From positions 62,001 to 126,000 of the forward strand of contig NZ_JBNFZM010000004.1 in assembly GCF_051195235.1 (NCBI RefSeq): a stretch of DNA of 64,000 nt, written 5' to 3'. The stretch is from Tateyamaria sp947503385. Its GTDB lineage: Bacteria > Pseudomonadota > Alphaproteobacteria > Rhodobacterales > Rhodobacteraceae. Position numbers and translations under genes: made by a program. Shown in pieces: positions 8,909 to 17,112 of this stretch; position 1 is the first letter of the stretch; every line of letters begins with the position of its first letter. Below the pieces are notes generated by a model, which worked only from the letters and a program-made list of their open reading frames with translations, was not told the origin of the DNA and did no database searches.

Positions 8909-8920
8909 GTCAGTCGCTCC

Positions 8921-9148
8921 TTATTTCACGGCGTAGGGCAGCAGGGCGAGAAAGCGCGCGCGTTTGATGGCACGGGCCAGTTCGCGTTGCTTTTTGGCCG
9001 ATACGGCGGTGATGCGGCTTGGCACGATCTTGCCGCGCTCGGACACGTAGCGTTGCAGCAGGCGTGTATCTTTGTAGTCGATCTTGGGCGCGTTCTCGCC
9101 AGAGAACGGGCAAACCTTGCGACGGCGGAAAAACGGTTTTGCAGCCAT
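8921..9148 (-). CDS. rpsR: 30S ribosomal protein S18
   Basis: A 75-residue basic protein with the S18 core: FFRRRKVCPF, IDYKDTRLL, YVSERGKIVPSRIT and the ending ARFLALLPY. It binds the platform of the 30S subunit as a dimer with S6, whose gene lies 15 bp upstream. Confidence 0.97.
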   Translation of the reverse strand: MAAKPFFRRRKVCPFSGENAPKIDYKDTRLLQRYVSERGKIVPSRITAVSAKKQRELARAIKRARFLALLPYAVK

Positions 9149-9163
9149 TGTGCGTGCTCCTTC

Positions 9164-9517
9164 TTACCGGCGTTCGCGACGGGTGTCGCGTTCGTCGCGT
9201 TTCTGCATCTGGATCGATGGACCCTCGGCATGTTCGTCGACCTTGATGGACAGAACGCGCATGACGTCTTCGTGCAGGCGCATCAGGCGCTCCATCTCTT
9301 GCACGGCGCCAGCGGGGGCATCGGTGCGCAGATAGGCGTAGTGGCCCTTGCGGTTCTTGTTGATCTTGTAGGCCATCGTCTTCACACCCCAGTATTCGTT
9401 ATCCACGAGGGTGCCGCCGTTGTCGGCGAGGACGGTGCCAAAATGTTCGATGAGACCCTCGGCCTGAGTGTTGCTCAGGTCCTGACGGGCAATCATCACA
9501 TGCTCATAAAGAGGCAT
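9164..9517 (-). CDS. rpsF: 30S ribosomal protein S6
   Basis: A 117-residue S6 protein starting MPLYEHVMIARQDLS, with GVKTMAYKINKNRKGHY in the middle and a charged Arg-rich tail. GGAG six bases before the ATG at 9517 fixes the start inside a longer open frame. It is the first gene of rpsF-rpsR-rplI. Its leader contains a short nested hairpin (see 9554-9583) that might be a target of S6:S18 autoregulation. Confidence 0.96.
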   Translation of the reverse strand: MPLYEHVMIARQDLSNTQAEGLIEHFGTVLADNGGTLVDNEYWGVKTMAYKINKNRKGHYAYLRTDAPAGAVQEMERLMRLHEDVMRVLSIKVDEHAEGPSIQMQKRDERDTRRERR

Positions 9518-9553
9518 GGACGTATCTCCACTTCTATCAAGGCGCATTTCAAA

Positions 9554-9583
9554 GACCGGTCCATGATCCCCTGCGGATCGGTC
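9554..9583 (-). promoter_or_regulatory. Nested hairpin in the rpsF leader, possible S6:S18 autoregulatory site
   Basis: On the minus strand a GACCG/CGGTC outer stem encloses an ATCC/GGAT inner stem, with an asymmetric 3' bulge. It sits about 40 bases before the rpsF start. Known S6:S18 leader motifs use a bulged CCG in a similar position. The resemblance is loose and the assignment is tentative. Confidence 0.3.
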
Positions 9584-9776
9584 ACGAGAGACTGCGCGGC
9601 AAAAAGGTGCTGCAGGGATGCGCCCGTATACACCGCGCGCGCGCCTGTGCAAGGGAAAAAGCCGGGCCCCTCGGTGCCGCAAAGGCGGCACTGCAATACC
9701 TTGCGCACGCCCCAATCTGGTCACGATTACCCCCGACAGTTGTGGTTAACAAAAAACACCTGACGTGGAACGAGGG

Positions 9777-10295
9777 ATGGGAACCATGGTGGCAACAACA
9801 GACGCAATGTTTTCGGACACATACCCGCACGGGTCGGTCTTTGCACCGGTGCGGACGGTCGACGGCAGACGGTGGCTGGCGCGTGGCGCGCAGCGGTTTT
9901 CCGGGATCGTGATGGTGATGGCGGTTGTCGGATTGTGGTTGCAGCCCGGTGGTGCCTTTGAACAGGACGTCATGCTGTTCAAACTGGCGCTGTCGGCCTT
10001 CATGGGCATGGCCGGTGTGGCGTTGATCCAAGGTGCGCGGCGCAAGCGCAGCCTTGAGGTGGAAATTGACCTTGAGCGCGATGTGCTGCGTCTGGTGCGC
10101 CCGGCCGCGTCAATGTTTTCGTCGCCGGTGGTTGTGCGTCGCTGCGCGTTTTCGAACCTCGGCACGGTCGACGTGGTTTCGCATATGGTGCGGATGTGGG
10201 ACAAACGCGGCGAGCTTCTGGCCGAAGTGCCGCTGGCCGATCCCGAGACACGGTACGCCCTGCTCTGTGCCCTGAGCGCGCACGGAAAAATCTGA
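9777..10295 (+). CDS. Small membrane protein of unknown function
   Basis: About 172 residues. Two hydrophobic segments (around FSGIVMVMAVVGLWL and LALSAFMGMAGVALIQGA) are followed by a cytoplasmic domain of about 85 residues of beta-strand character that ends in EVPLADPETRYALLCAL. The layout of two helices followed by a small beta domain resembles bacterial membrane-bound PH-like proteins, but I cannot name the family. The start is uncertain: ATG at 9777, ATG at 9786 or GTG at 9765 are all in frame. It stands alone between a divergent ribosomal operon and yceI. Confidence 0.7.
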   Translation: MGTMVATTDAMFSDTYPHGSVFAPVRTVDGRRWLARGAQRFSGIVMVMAVVGLWLQPGGAFEQDVMLFKLALSAFMGMAGVALIQGARRKRSLEVEIDLERDVLRLVRPAASMFSSPVVVRRCAFSNLGTVDVVSHMVRMWDKRGELLAEVPLADPETRYALLCALSAHGKI

Positions 10296-10423
10296 TCTGA
10301 CATCCAATTGGGACAGACCGTGTTCGCTGCCGCGCACGGTCTGTTGATCTGTGTGGAGTTGCTTCGGGGCCGGGATGCATCACATTTTGCGTCATGCGTA
10401 ACCAACCCTACGGAGCACCCACG

Positions 10424-11002
10424 ATGAAATCTCTCCTTCTGGCCACAGCCCTGACAGCAGCGGCAGGCACCGCCTTTGCCGCCGAGCGTTACACGCTCGA
10501 CAGCAGCCACAGCCAGGTCGTGTTTTCCTACAACCACCTCGGATACTCGACCACATTCGGCATGTTCTCTGGCTTTGAAGGTGAGATCATGTTTGATCAG
10601 GACAATCCTGCGAACTCGAGTGTGACCGTGTCGATGCCGACAAAATCGATGTTCACAGGCTGGGAGGCCCGTGATGGCCATTTCATGTCCGACGATTTTT
10701 TCGGGGCCGAAGACGGAGATCTGATCACTTTTACTTCGACCGCGATTGAAGTGACCGGCGACAACACCGCCAAGATCACCGGCGATCTGACCATGAACGA
10801 CACCACGCAGTCGGTGGTGCTGGACGCCACGCTGAACCAGTCCGGCGCGTTTCCCTTTGGCCCCAATCAGGGCACGCCCTGGGCTGGCTTTGATGCAACG
10901 ACGACGCTGAAGCGGTCGGATTTTGGCCTTGGCGCCTTTGCCCCGGCGGTCGGTGATGAGGTCGAGGTGATGATCTCGATCGAGGCGCAGAAGGCTGGCT
11001 GA
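10424..11002 (+). CDS. Periplasmic YceI family protein
   Basis: A 192-residue exported protein with a signal peptide (MKSLLLATALTAAAGTAFA). The mature part shows the YceI lipocalin-like fold: YTLDSSHSQVVFSYNHLGYSTTFGMF near the start, then ITGDLTMNDTTQSVVLDA and the closing LKRSDFGLGAF. Members bind isoprenoid or other amphipathic molecules. GGAG eight bases before the ATG at 10424 sets the start. It is convergent with a cytochrome b561-YceI fusion gene at 11145, so two YceI domains are encoded side by side. Confidence 0.92.
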   Translation: MKSLLLATALTAAAGTAFAAERYTLDSSHSQVVFSYNHLGYSTTFGMFSGFEGEIMFDQDNPANSSVTVSMPTKSMFTGWEARDGHFMSDDFFGAEDGDLITFTSTAIEVTGDNTAKITGDLTMNDTTQSVVLDATLNQSGAFPFGPNQGTPWAGFDATTTLKRSDFGLGAFAPAVGDEVEVMISIEAQKAG

Positions 11003-11023
11003 TACAAGCACCGCAGTTGAGAC

Positions 11024-11055
11024 AGGGCCACGCAACGGACATTGCGTGGCCCTTT
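11024..11055 (+). terminator. Rho-independent terminator of the yceI gene
   Basis: A perfect 11-bp stem (GGGCCACGCAA / TTGCGTGGCCC) with a 6-base loop is followed by TTTT, 21 bases after the stop codon. Confidence 0.93.
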
Positions 11056-11144
11056 TGCGTCGACGGTGCTGCCAAAACGACGCGCTGCCGCGCGACACTA
11101 TTTTATACAAGACGGCCTTTTCAGGCCGCCTTGCGTTGCTGCCG

Positions 11145-12380
11145 CTATCCGGTTTGATCTGATCCGCGTGAGGCGATGAGGTCCACGTCCACCTCCACCG
11201 CAAATTTGAGCGAGCTTTCGTCGGCCATGTTGTCGCCGATGCCATAATTGCGCCTGTCCAGCGTGATGCCCCCAACCATGGACGCCTCGTCCCCGTTGAC
11301 CGACAGGCCAAAGGGCAGGGTGATCGGTACGCTTTGGTCGCGGATCGTCAACGTTCCGACGGCCTCGTGACCATCGACCACCCGCATGATGTCGGCTGCA
11401 AACGTGGCCGTGGGGAATGTTGTGGCATCGAAGTAATCCGGTCCCATGGCCTGTCCGGTGACGCTGCCGAGGGTGAGAGAGGCGATTGCGATGGTGACCT
11501 CGACCGTGCCTGCGATCCCGTTTTCCACGGTTTCGTCATAGGTGATTGCAGCGGTCCAGTCCGAGAACGTGCCCGACACCTCTGATCCAAGCTGCGTCAC
11601 GGTGATGGACAGGGTCCCGTCCTGCACTTGCCAGTCTGAGGCGACCTTTTGGAGGGCTGTGCCGTCATGTCCTGCACCGTGGGGCGCATAGACGCCCATG
11701 GCCGCGCCGCCCGACAGTGCCAGCGCCCAAAAGGCAAGAGCGGCGATAACAGGCATGGCGTGTTTGTGGCTGCTGTCAGCCTGCGGCAGGTCGGGCGCGC
11801 CGAACCACATGCGGCGCAGGGTCATGTCACGGTCGACGAAATGGTGCTTGAGCGCGCCAGCAATATGCAGAAGAAGCGAAACCGCCAGAACTTTGGTCAG
11901 CACCCAATGCGCGCCGCCCATGGCGGCTGCAACCGTTTCGGATTTTGGGACCAGCGGCAGATTTTGACCAAAGGGCCACCAGATGGGCGCAAAGCCGCTT
12001 GCTGCGGCGTGGTGGATCCAGCCCGACAAGGGCACCAGCACCAAAGAGCCGTAGAGCAGCCAATGCACTGTCTCGGCGGCAAAGCTTTCGGCTTTGCGGT
12101 CAGGGTGCAGCAGGCCGGGTTTGGGTTGGCGCAGGGCCCATGCGATCCGGATCAGCGCCACAAAGAACACCGTGACACCCAGCGTCTTGTGCAGCGAGAA
12201 CAGCCATGCGGTCCGCGCCAGCAGGTCGTCAGACGGGGCTGCGGCGGTGCGCAGTTCATACGCCATGTTGTTGGCGACGATCCCAAGCGGGAACAGGGTC
12301 AGGATCAGCAGGGCGGTCAGCCAATGCAGGGTCTTGGCGACCGAGCCATAGCTGGAGGCGGTGTTGGCGAGGGACATCAT
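11145..12380 (-). CDS. Cytochrome b561 - YceI fusion protein
   Basis: A 411-residue two-domain protein. Residues 1 to about 190 form a cytochrome b561-type membrane domain with four helices and candidate haem-ligating His in KTLHWLTALL, SLHKTLGV, AETVHWLLYG and LLLHIAGALKHH. A further membrane segment (PVIAALAFWALALSG, about 210-225) leads into a C-terminal YceI domain with ALQKVASDWQV, GTLTIRDQSVPITLPF and LDRRNYGIGD. The YceI part should face the periplasm. It probably moves electrons to or from a ligand held by the YceI domain, which is inferred from the fusion. ATG at 12380 or 12377 follows GGAGA. It is divergent from fabD. Confidence 0.9.
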   Translation of the reverse strand: MMSLANTASSYGSVAKTLHWLTALLILTLFPLGIVANNMAYELRTAAAPSDDLLARTAWLFSLHKTLGVTVFFVALIRIAWALRQPKPGLLHPDRKAESFAAETVHWLLYGSLVLVPLSGWIHHAAASGFAPIWWPFGQNLPLVPKSETVAAAMGGAHWVLTKVLAVSLLLHIAGALKHHFVDRDMTLRRMWFGAPDLPQADSSHKHAMPVIAALAFWALALSGGAAMGVYAPHGAGHDGTALQKVASDWQVQDGTLSITVTQLGSEVSGTFSDWTAAITYDETVENGIAGTVEVTIAIASLTLGSVTGQAMGPDYFDATTFPTATFAADIMRVVDGHEAVGTLTIRDQSVPITLPFGLSVNGDEASMVGGITLDRRNYGIGDNMADESSLKFAVEVDVDLIASRGSDQTG

Positions 12381-12556
12381 ACTTCTCCATCAGGGACGAT
12401 AGGACAACACGTCTGGTCCTAATGTTATGCGACCGTGCTGCGTGACAACCGCAAATTGCTGCACAGGTGCCGTGCAGCGCTGTCAGGGCTGGCTTGTTTC
12501 GTGCAGCCGCGCCCATTACACCCGGGATCAGCAAAGAACACATCGAGGGGCCGCGC

Positions 12557-13489
12557 ATGAGCATTGCATTTGTTTTTCCTGGGCAGGGGGCACAGACCAT
12601 TGGCATGGGCCGTGATCTGGCCGAGGCCTATCCGGCGGCCCGCGCGGTGTTCGAAGAGGTGGACGACGCACTGGGTGAAAAGCTGAGCGCGCTGATCTGG
12701 GACGGAGAGCAGGACAGGCTGACGCTGACGCAGAATGCGCAACCGGCGCTGATGGCCACGTCCATGGCGGTGATGCGTGCGCTGGACGCCGAAGGGGTGA
12801 CGGTCGAAAAGGCTGCGTTTGTCGCTGGCCATTCGCTGGGCGAATATTCGGCGCTATGTGCGGCGGGATCGTTGAGTGTGGCAGATGCCGCGCGACTGTT
12901 GCGCACCCGCGGGCAGGCCATGCAAGAGGCCGTGCCCGTTGGCGTGGGTGCGATGGCGGCGCTGCTGGGTCTGGATTTCGAGGCGGCCAGCGCTGTAGCC
13001 GCGGAGGCGGCAAAGGGCGAAGTGTGTCAGGCGGCAAATGACAACGATCCAAGTCAGGTGGTTGTATCGGGCCATATCGGTGCGGTCGAGCGTGCGGTGG
13101 AACTGGCCAAGGAGCGTGGGGCCAAGCGCGCGGTGATGCTGCCTGTGTCTGCACCTTTCCATTGCAGCCTGATGGAACCCGCAGCGGGTGTGATGGCCGA
13201 AGCACTGAGCCATGTGGATATCGAGACGCCCAAGGTCACCGTTGTCCCGAACGTGCTGGCGCATGGCTGCACATCCGCCACGCTTTTGCGCAACCATCTG
13301 GTGGATCAGGTAACGGCCTCCGTACGCTGGCGCGAGAGTGTGCTGTGGATGGCAGGCGAAGGTGTGACGGAGATCTGGGAGATCGGCGCGGGCAAGGCGC
13401 TGTCGGGTATGGTGCGGCGCATCGACCGGTCCATCGCCACGCGTGCGGTGGGAACGCCCGACGATGTGAAGGCCGCTGTAGATGGCTGA
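12557..13489 (+). CDS. fabD: Malonyl-CoA:ACP transacylase
   Basis: A 310-residue protein that loads malonyl groups on acyl carrier protein for fatty acid synthesis in the cytoplasm. It begins MSIAFVFPGQGAQ. The nucleophile is S93 in AGHSLGEYSAL and the second catalytic residue is H201 in SAPFHCSLM. The ATG at 12557 gives the canonical start. It is the first gene of the fab cluster and overlaps the next gene by 8 bp. Confidence 0.97.
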   Translation: MSIAFVFPGQGAQTIGMGRDLAEAYPAARAVFEEVDDALGEKLSALIWDGEQDRLTLTQNAQPALMATSMAVMRALDAEGVTVEKAAFVAGHSLGEYSALCAAGSLSVADAARLLRTRGQAMQEAVPVGVGAMAALLGLDFEAASAVAAEAAKGEVCQAANDNDPSQVVVSGHIGAVERAVELAKERGAKRAVMLPVSAPFHCSLMEPAAGVMAEALSHVDIETPKVTVVPNVLAHGCTSATLLRNHLVDQVTASVRWRESVLWMAGEGVTEIWEIGAGKALSGMVRRIDRSIATRAVGTPDDVKAAVDG

Positions 13490-13913
13490 GCTTGTCACGC
13501 TTGACCCTGTGACCCTTGGCGGCCTGCGCCGCCGGTTCGCCTTTGACGAACGATTGTCGAAAATCCCCAGTGCGTTCGATGCGCTTGGCGGGTTGCAGCG
13601 CGAGGCGGGGCTTTTGGCCTGCGGACCGGAGACCGCGCTTTACCGGGTGGAGGGCGACGAGATCGAGGTGACTGTGGGCGTGCCCATGGACGTGATGCTG
13701 CCGGGGTTCGAGGCGATTGAGGTGCCGGGCAGTCGCGCATTGATGCACCGGCTGCGTGGCCCGTTTTCAGGTCTGCCGCAGGTGTACCCGGCGCTGCACG
13801 CGGCGGCGGCGGAACAGGGCCTGACGCCCACAGGATTGGCGCGCGAGGTCTACAGGATCATCGCGCGGAACGATGCACACAATGTCTGTGACGTGTATCT
13901 GGACGTAGAATAG
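13482..13913 (+). CDS. Stand-alone GyrI-like small-molecule-binding protein
   Basis: A 143-residue protein that resembles the effector-binding domain of GyrI/AraC proteins: a central IEVTVGVPMDV strand region, FSGLPQVYPALHAAAAEQGL in the middle helix and CDVYLDVE as the last strand. There is no DNA-binding domain. It overlaps fabD by 8 bp and lies 19 bp before fabG, so it is cotranscribed with fatty acid synthesis genes. A sensor or carrier role for a hydrophobic small molecule is possible, but no ligand can be inferred from the sequence. Confidence 0.7.
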   Translation: MAELVTLDPVTLGGLRRRFAFDERLSKIPSAFDALGGLQREAGLLACGPETALYRVEGDEIEVTVGVPMDVMLPGFEAIEVPGSRALMHRLRGPFSGLPQVYPALHAAAAEQGLTPTGLAREVYRIIARNDAHNVCDVYLDVE

Positions 13914-13932
13914 CTTGAGAAAAGGGGCATGA

Positions 13933-14670
13933 ATGTTTGATCTGACAGGTAAGTCAGCGCTGGTGACGGGCGCGTCGGGCGGGATCGGCGCAGAAATCGC
14001 GCGCACGCTGCACGCTGCGGGCGCGACCGTGGGGCTGAGCGGCACGCGGACCGAACCGCTGGAGGCTCTGGCGGGCGAATTGGGCGAACGGGCATTTGTG
14101 CTGCCCTGCAACCTCAGCGATATGGAGGCGGTCGAGGCACTGCCGAAACAGGCGACAGAGGCGATGGGCGGCCTTGATATTCTGGTCAACAATGCGGGCA
14201 TCACGCGGGACAACCTGTTCATGCGCATGTCGGACGAGGAATGGCAAAGCGTTCTGGATGTGAACCTGACCGCCACGTTCAAGCTGTGCAAAGGCGTCAT
14301 GCGCGGCATGATGAAGGCGCGCTGGGGCCGGATCGTAAACATCTCGTCGGTGGTGGGGGCCACCGGCAATCCCGGTCAGGCAAACTATGCCGCGTCCAAG
14401 GCAGGCATGATCGGCATGTCCAAAAGCCTTGCCTACGAGGTGGCGAGCCGTGGGATCACGGTAAACGCGGTTGCGCCGGGCTTTATCGCGACGGCCATGA
14501 CGGACAAGCTGACGGATGACCAAAAGGCTGGAATCATGGGGCAAATTCCCGCTGGCCGTATGGGGGAAGCCCACGAGATCGCAGCGGCCACGCTGTACCT
14601 TGCCAGCCCCGAGGCGGCCTATGTGACGGGCACCACCTTGCACGTCAATGGTGGCATGGCCATGTTGTAG
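13933..14670 (+). CDS. fabG: 3-oxoacyl-ACP reductase
   Basis: A 245-residue short-chain dehydrogenase that reduces 3-oxoacyl-ACP with NADPH. It shows the cofactor motif TGASGGIG (12-19), NNAG (86-89), and the catalytic set S139, Y152 and K156 in NISSVVG and NYAASKAG. The ending VTGTTLHVNGGMAML is typical of FabG. It lies between a GyrI-like gene and acpP in the fab cluster. Confidence 0.96.
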   Translation: MFDLTGKSALVTGASGGIGAEIARTLHAAGATVGLSGTRTEPLEALAGELGERAFVLPCNLSDMEAVEALPKQATEAMGGLDILVNNAGITRDNLFMRMSDEEWQSVLDVNLTATFKLCKGVMRGMMKARWGRIVNISSVVGATGNPGQANYAASKAGMIGMSKSLAYEVASRGITVNAVAPGFIATAMTDKLTDDQKAGIMGQIPAGRMGEAHEIAAATLYLASPEAAYVTGTTLHVNGGMAML

Positions 14671-14688
14671 CGGCACCGCGCCACGGCC

Positions 14689-14716
14689 TTGCTATCAACC
14701 AAAGATATGCTATAGG
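14689..14716 (+). promoter_or_regulatory. Probable sigma70-type promoter of acpP
   Basis: TTGCTA and TATAGG are separated by 16 bases, just after the fabG stop. This would give acpP its own strong transcript, as is usual for this abundant protein. Prediction by eye only. Confidence 0.5.
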
Positions 14717-14735
14717 CGGCGCAGATTCCGGTTTG

Positions 14736-14755
14736 GGGCCCTTGTCAAAGGGCCC
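14736..14755 (+). other. Hairpin in the acpP leader
   Basis: A perfect 8-bp stem (GGGCCCTT / AAGGGCCC) with a GTCA loop lies about 15 bases after the proposed -10 element. There is no T run, so it is more likely an RNA 5'-end structure than a terminator. Confidence 0.45.
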
Positions 14756-14855
14756 GATACTTCACCGCCCCAAGGGGGCAAGACCAGAGCCCTGACAAGA
14801 TCGGGGACACCACTTGGGGGCGCGAAATTAGCCCCGGTAAAATGAGGACAGTCAT

Positions 14856-15089
14856 ATGAGCGACATCGCGGACCGCGTGAAAAAGATCGTTGTGGAACAC
14901 CTGGGCGTGGATGAGGAGAAAGTCTCCGATAACGCATCCTTTATCGACGATCTGGGCGCAGACAGCCTGGACACCGTGGAGCTGGTGATGGCCTTCGAAG
15001 AAGAGTTTGGCATCGAGATTCCCGATGACGCCGCCGAGACCATCCAGACGTTCGGCGACGCTGTGGGCTTTATCACCAAAGCCTCCTGA
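14856..15089 (+). CDS. acpP: Acyl carrier protein
   Basis: A 77-residue acidic protein. S37 in GADSLDTVEL is the attachment site of 4'-phosphopantetheine. It carries the growing acyl chain between the enzymes encoded around it (fabD, fabG, fabF). GAGGAC precedes the ATG at 14856. It has its own probable promoter and a strong terminator. Confidence 0.98.
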   Translation: MSDIADRVKKIVVEHLGVDEEKVSDNASFIDDLGADSLDTVELVMAFEEEFGIEIPDDAAETIQTFGDAVGFITKAS

Positions 15090-15114
15090 GCCAGTTCGGG
15101 CCACGGCCCTTTTG

Positions 15115-15156
15115 AAACGGCGCTTCTTGCATATGCAAAGAAGCGCCGTTTTTCTT
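15115..15156 (+). terminator. Rho-independent terminator of acpP
   Basis: A long stem (AAACGGCGCTTCTT paired with AAGAAGCGCCGTTT, with one bulged base near the tip) is followed by TTTCTTTTT, 25 bases after the acpP stop. Confidence 0.92.
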
Positions 15157-15240
15157 TTTGCGGTTCGCTAGTTCTTGTCTTTTGCCCGGCATGGGCGCAG
15201 ATTTGGGCAAAACAAAAGGTGATCGGGCAGGACACCAGAC

Positions 15241-15777
15241 ATGAATCGCAATGTGCCGACAATCAACACGGCGCGCATCACGCTGCGCGCCATGCGTCCG
15301 GGAGACTTCGACCGGTTTGCCGAAATCTGGGCGATGCCGGACGTCGTGCGCCATGTGGGTGGTGAGCCTTGGGGACGTGACGAGGCATGGCAATCCTTTG
15401 TCTTTCAGGCCGGCCACTGGCAGGTGAGCGGGTTTGGACAATGGGCCATCGAACTGCATCAGGGTAAAAAGATGCTGGGTCAAACCGGATTTTTCTTTGG
15501 CGCGCGCGGCTTGGGCGAGGATTACGATGCCCACCCCGAAGCCGCGTGGTTTTTAGACCCGGAATTTGCCGGTCGGGGGTTGGGTCGCGAGGCGGCAGGC
15601 GCTGCGCATGACTGGTTTGACCGGGTCATTACGGGACCGCTGGTGTGCCGTGTGGCACCGGGCAATGATGCATCACACCGCTTGGCGGGCATTCTGGGAT
15701 ACAAGGTGCTGCGCGAGGCGGTATCCGACGGGCGTGATTACGTCCTGTATATTCGCAAGTCGGTGCCGCAGGGCTAG
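15241..15777 (+). CDS. GNAT family N-acetyltransferase, RimJ/RimL-like
   Basis: A 178-residue protein of the Acetyltransf_3 type: TARITLRAMRPGDFDRFAEIWAMPDV at the start, the acetyl-CoA-binding stretch EFAGRGLGREAAGAAHDWF, and NDASHRLAGILGY at the end. The substrate cannot be read from the sequence; relatives modify ribosomal protein N-termini, amino groups or antibiotics. It stands between acpP and fabF but is probably unrelated to fatty acid synthesis. Confidence 0.88.
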   Translation: MNRNVPTINTARITLRAMRPGDFDRFAEIWAMPDVVRHVGGEPWGRDEAWQSFVFQAGHWQVSGFGQWAIELHQGKKMLGQTGFFFGARGLGEDYDAHPEAAWFLDPEFAGRGLGREAAGAAHDWFDRVITGPLVCRVAPGNDASHRLAGILGYKVLREAVSDGRDYVLYIRKSVPQG

Positions 15778-15852
15778 GCGCGCATGGGCTTGAACAGCGC
15801 CACCCCTAGCGGGTAAGAGGCAGGCCAGAACGAAGATTTGGGGGCAGAGCAG

Positions 15853-17112
15853 ATGCGCAGAGTCGTTGTGACCGGATTGGGGTTGGTAACGCCGTTGGCC
15901 GATGGGGTCGAGGCAAGCTGGAGCCGCATTCTTGACGGGCAATCGGGCGCTGGTCCGATCACGCAGTTTGACCCCGAGGGCCTCGCCACCACATATGCGT
16001 GCGAAGTGCCATTGGGCGACGGCAGCGACGGGACGTTCAACGCGGACGCCTACATGGCGCCAAAGGAACAGCGCAAGGTCGACAATTTCATCATGTTCGG
16101 ACTGGCGGCGGCACAACAGGCCATCGAAGACGCTGGTTGGGCCCCCGAGGACCGCGAAAGCCTTGAACGTACGGGCGTTCTGATCGGCTCGGGCATCGGT
16201 GGTCTGAATTCCATCGCGAATACGGCTGTGATGATGGAAGAAAAGGGGCCGCGCCGCGTGTCCCCGTTTTTTGTGCCGGGCGCGCTGATCAACCTGATCT
16301 CGGGTCAGGTGTCGATCAAATACGGGTTCAAGGGGCCGAACCATTCGGTGGTGACCGCCTGTTCGACGGGGGCGCACGCCATTGGCGACGCCAGCCGCCT
16401 GATCCAGCATGGCGACGCCGACGTGATGATCGCAGGCGGGGCCGAGGCGGCGATCTGCAAGATTGGCATCGCGGGTTTCAACGCCTGCAAGGCGCTGTCG
16501 ACGAAACGTGCGGACGATCCGCAAGCGGCCAGCCGTCCATATGACGCCGACCGCGACGGGTTTGTGATGGGTGAAGGCGCGGGCATCGTGGTGCTTGAGG
16601 ATTACGACCATGCCGTGGCGCGCGGCGCCAAGATCTATGCCGAGGTGCGCGGCTACGGTCTGTCGGGCGATGCCTATCACATCACCGCCCCGTCAGAGGA
16701 CGGCGAAGGTGGGGAACGCTCGATGCGCGCGGCCTTGCGCAACGCGGGCCTTGAGCCGTCGGACATCGACTATATCAACGCACACGGCACCTCGACCATG
16801 GCGGACACGATCGAGTTGGGGGCGGTGGAGCGGCTCTTGGGCGATCACGCGGGCAATGTGACAATGTCCTCGACCAAATCGGCGACCGGGCACCTTTTGG
16901 GGGCAGCGGGCGCGATCGAGGCGATTTTCTCGATCCTTGCGATCCGCGATCAGGTCTGCCCGCCGACCATCAATCTGGACAACATGGCCGTTGAGACGCC
17001 GGTTGATCTGGCGCCGAACGCCAAGCGGGAACGCAAGGTGGAGGTCGCCTTGTCCAACAGCTTTGGGTTTGGCGGCACCAACGCCAGCGTGATCTTTGGA
17101 AAGGTCAGCTGA
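15853..17112 (+). CDS. fabF: 3-oxoacyl-ACP synthase II
   Basis: A 419-residue condensing enzyme that extends acyl-ACP with malonyl-ACP. The Cys-His-His catalytic set is C170 in TACSTGAHAIGDA, H311 in NAHGTSTMADT and H347 in TGHLLGAAGA. The ending SNSFGFGGTNASVIF is characteristic. The ATG at 15853 is chosen over an in-frame TTG 15 bases upstream. Its stop overlaps the mltG start. Confidence 0.97.
   Translation: MRRVVVTGLGLVTPLADGVEASWSRILDGQSGAGPITQFDPEGLATTYACEVPLGDGSDGTFNADAYMAPKEQRKVDNFIMFGLAAAQQAIEDAGWAPEDRESLERTGVLIGSGIGGLNSIANTAVMMEEKGPRRVSPFFVPGALINLISGQVSIKYGFKGPNHSVVTACSTGAHAIGDASRLIQHGDADVMIAGGAEAAICKIGIAGFNACKALSTKRADDPQAASRPYDADRDGFVMGEGAGIVVLEDYDHAVARGAKIYAEVRGYGLSGDAYHITAPSEDGEGGERSMRAALRNAGLEPSDIDYINAHGTSTMADTIELGAVERLLGDHAGNVTMSSTKSATGHLLGAAGAIEAIFSILAIRDQVCPPTINLDNMAVETPVDLAPNAKRERKVEVALSNSFGFGGTNASVIFGKVS

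Noticed and set aside
11111..11130. Possible terminator for the cytochrome b561-YceI gene
   Set aside because: The GACGGCC/GGCCGCC stem has one G-U pair and no T run after it on the minus strand, so it is too weak to list.
12381..12556. Small inverted repeats (AGGAC/GTCCT and CTGCAC/GTGCAG) between the b561 fusion and fabD
   Set aside because: The arms are only 5-6 bp and do not line up with a convincing promoter.
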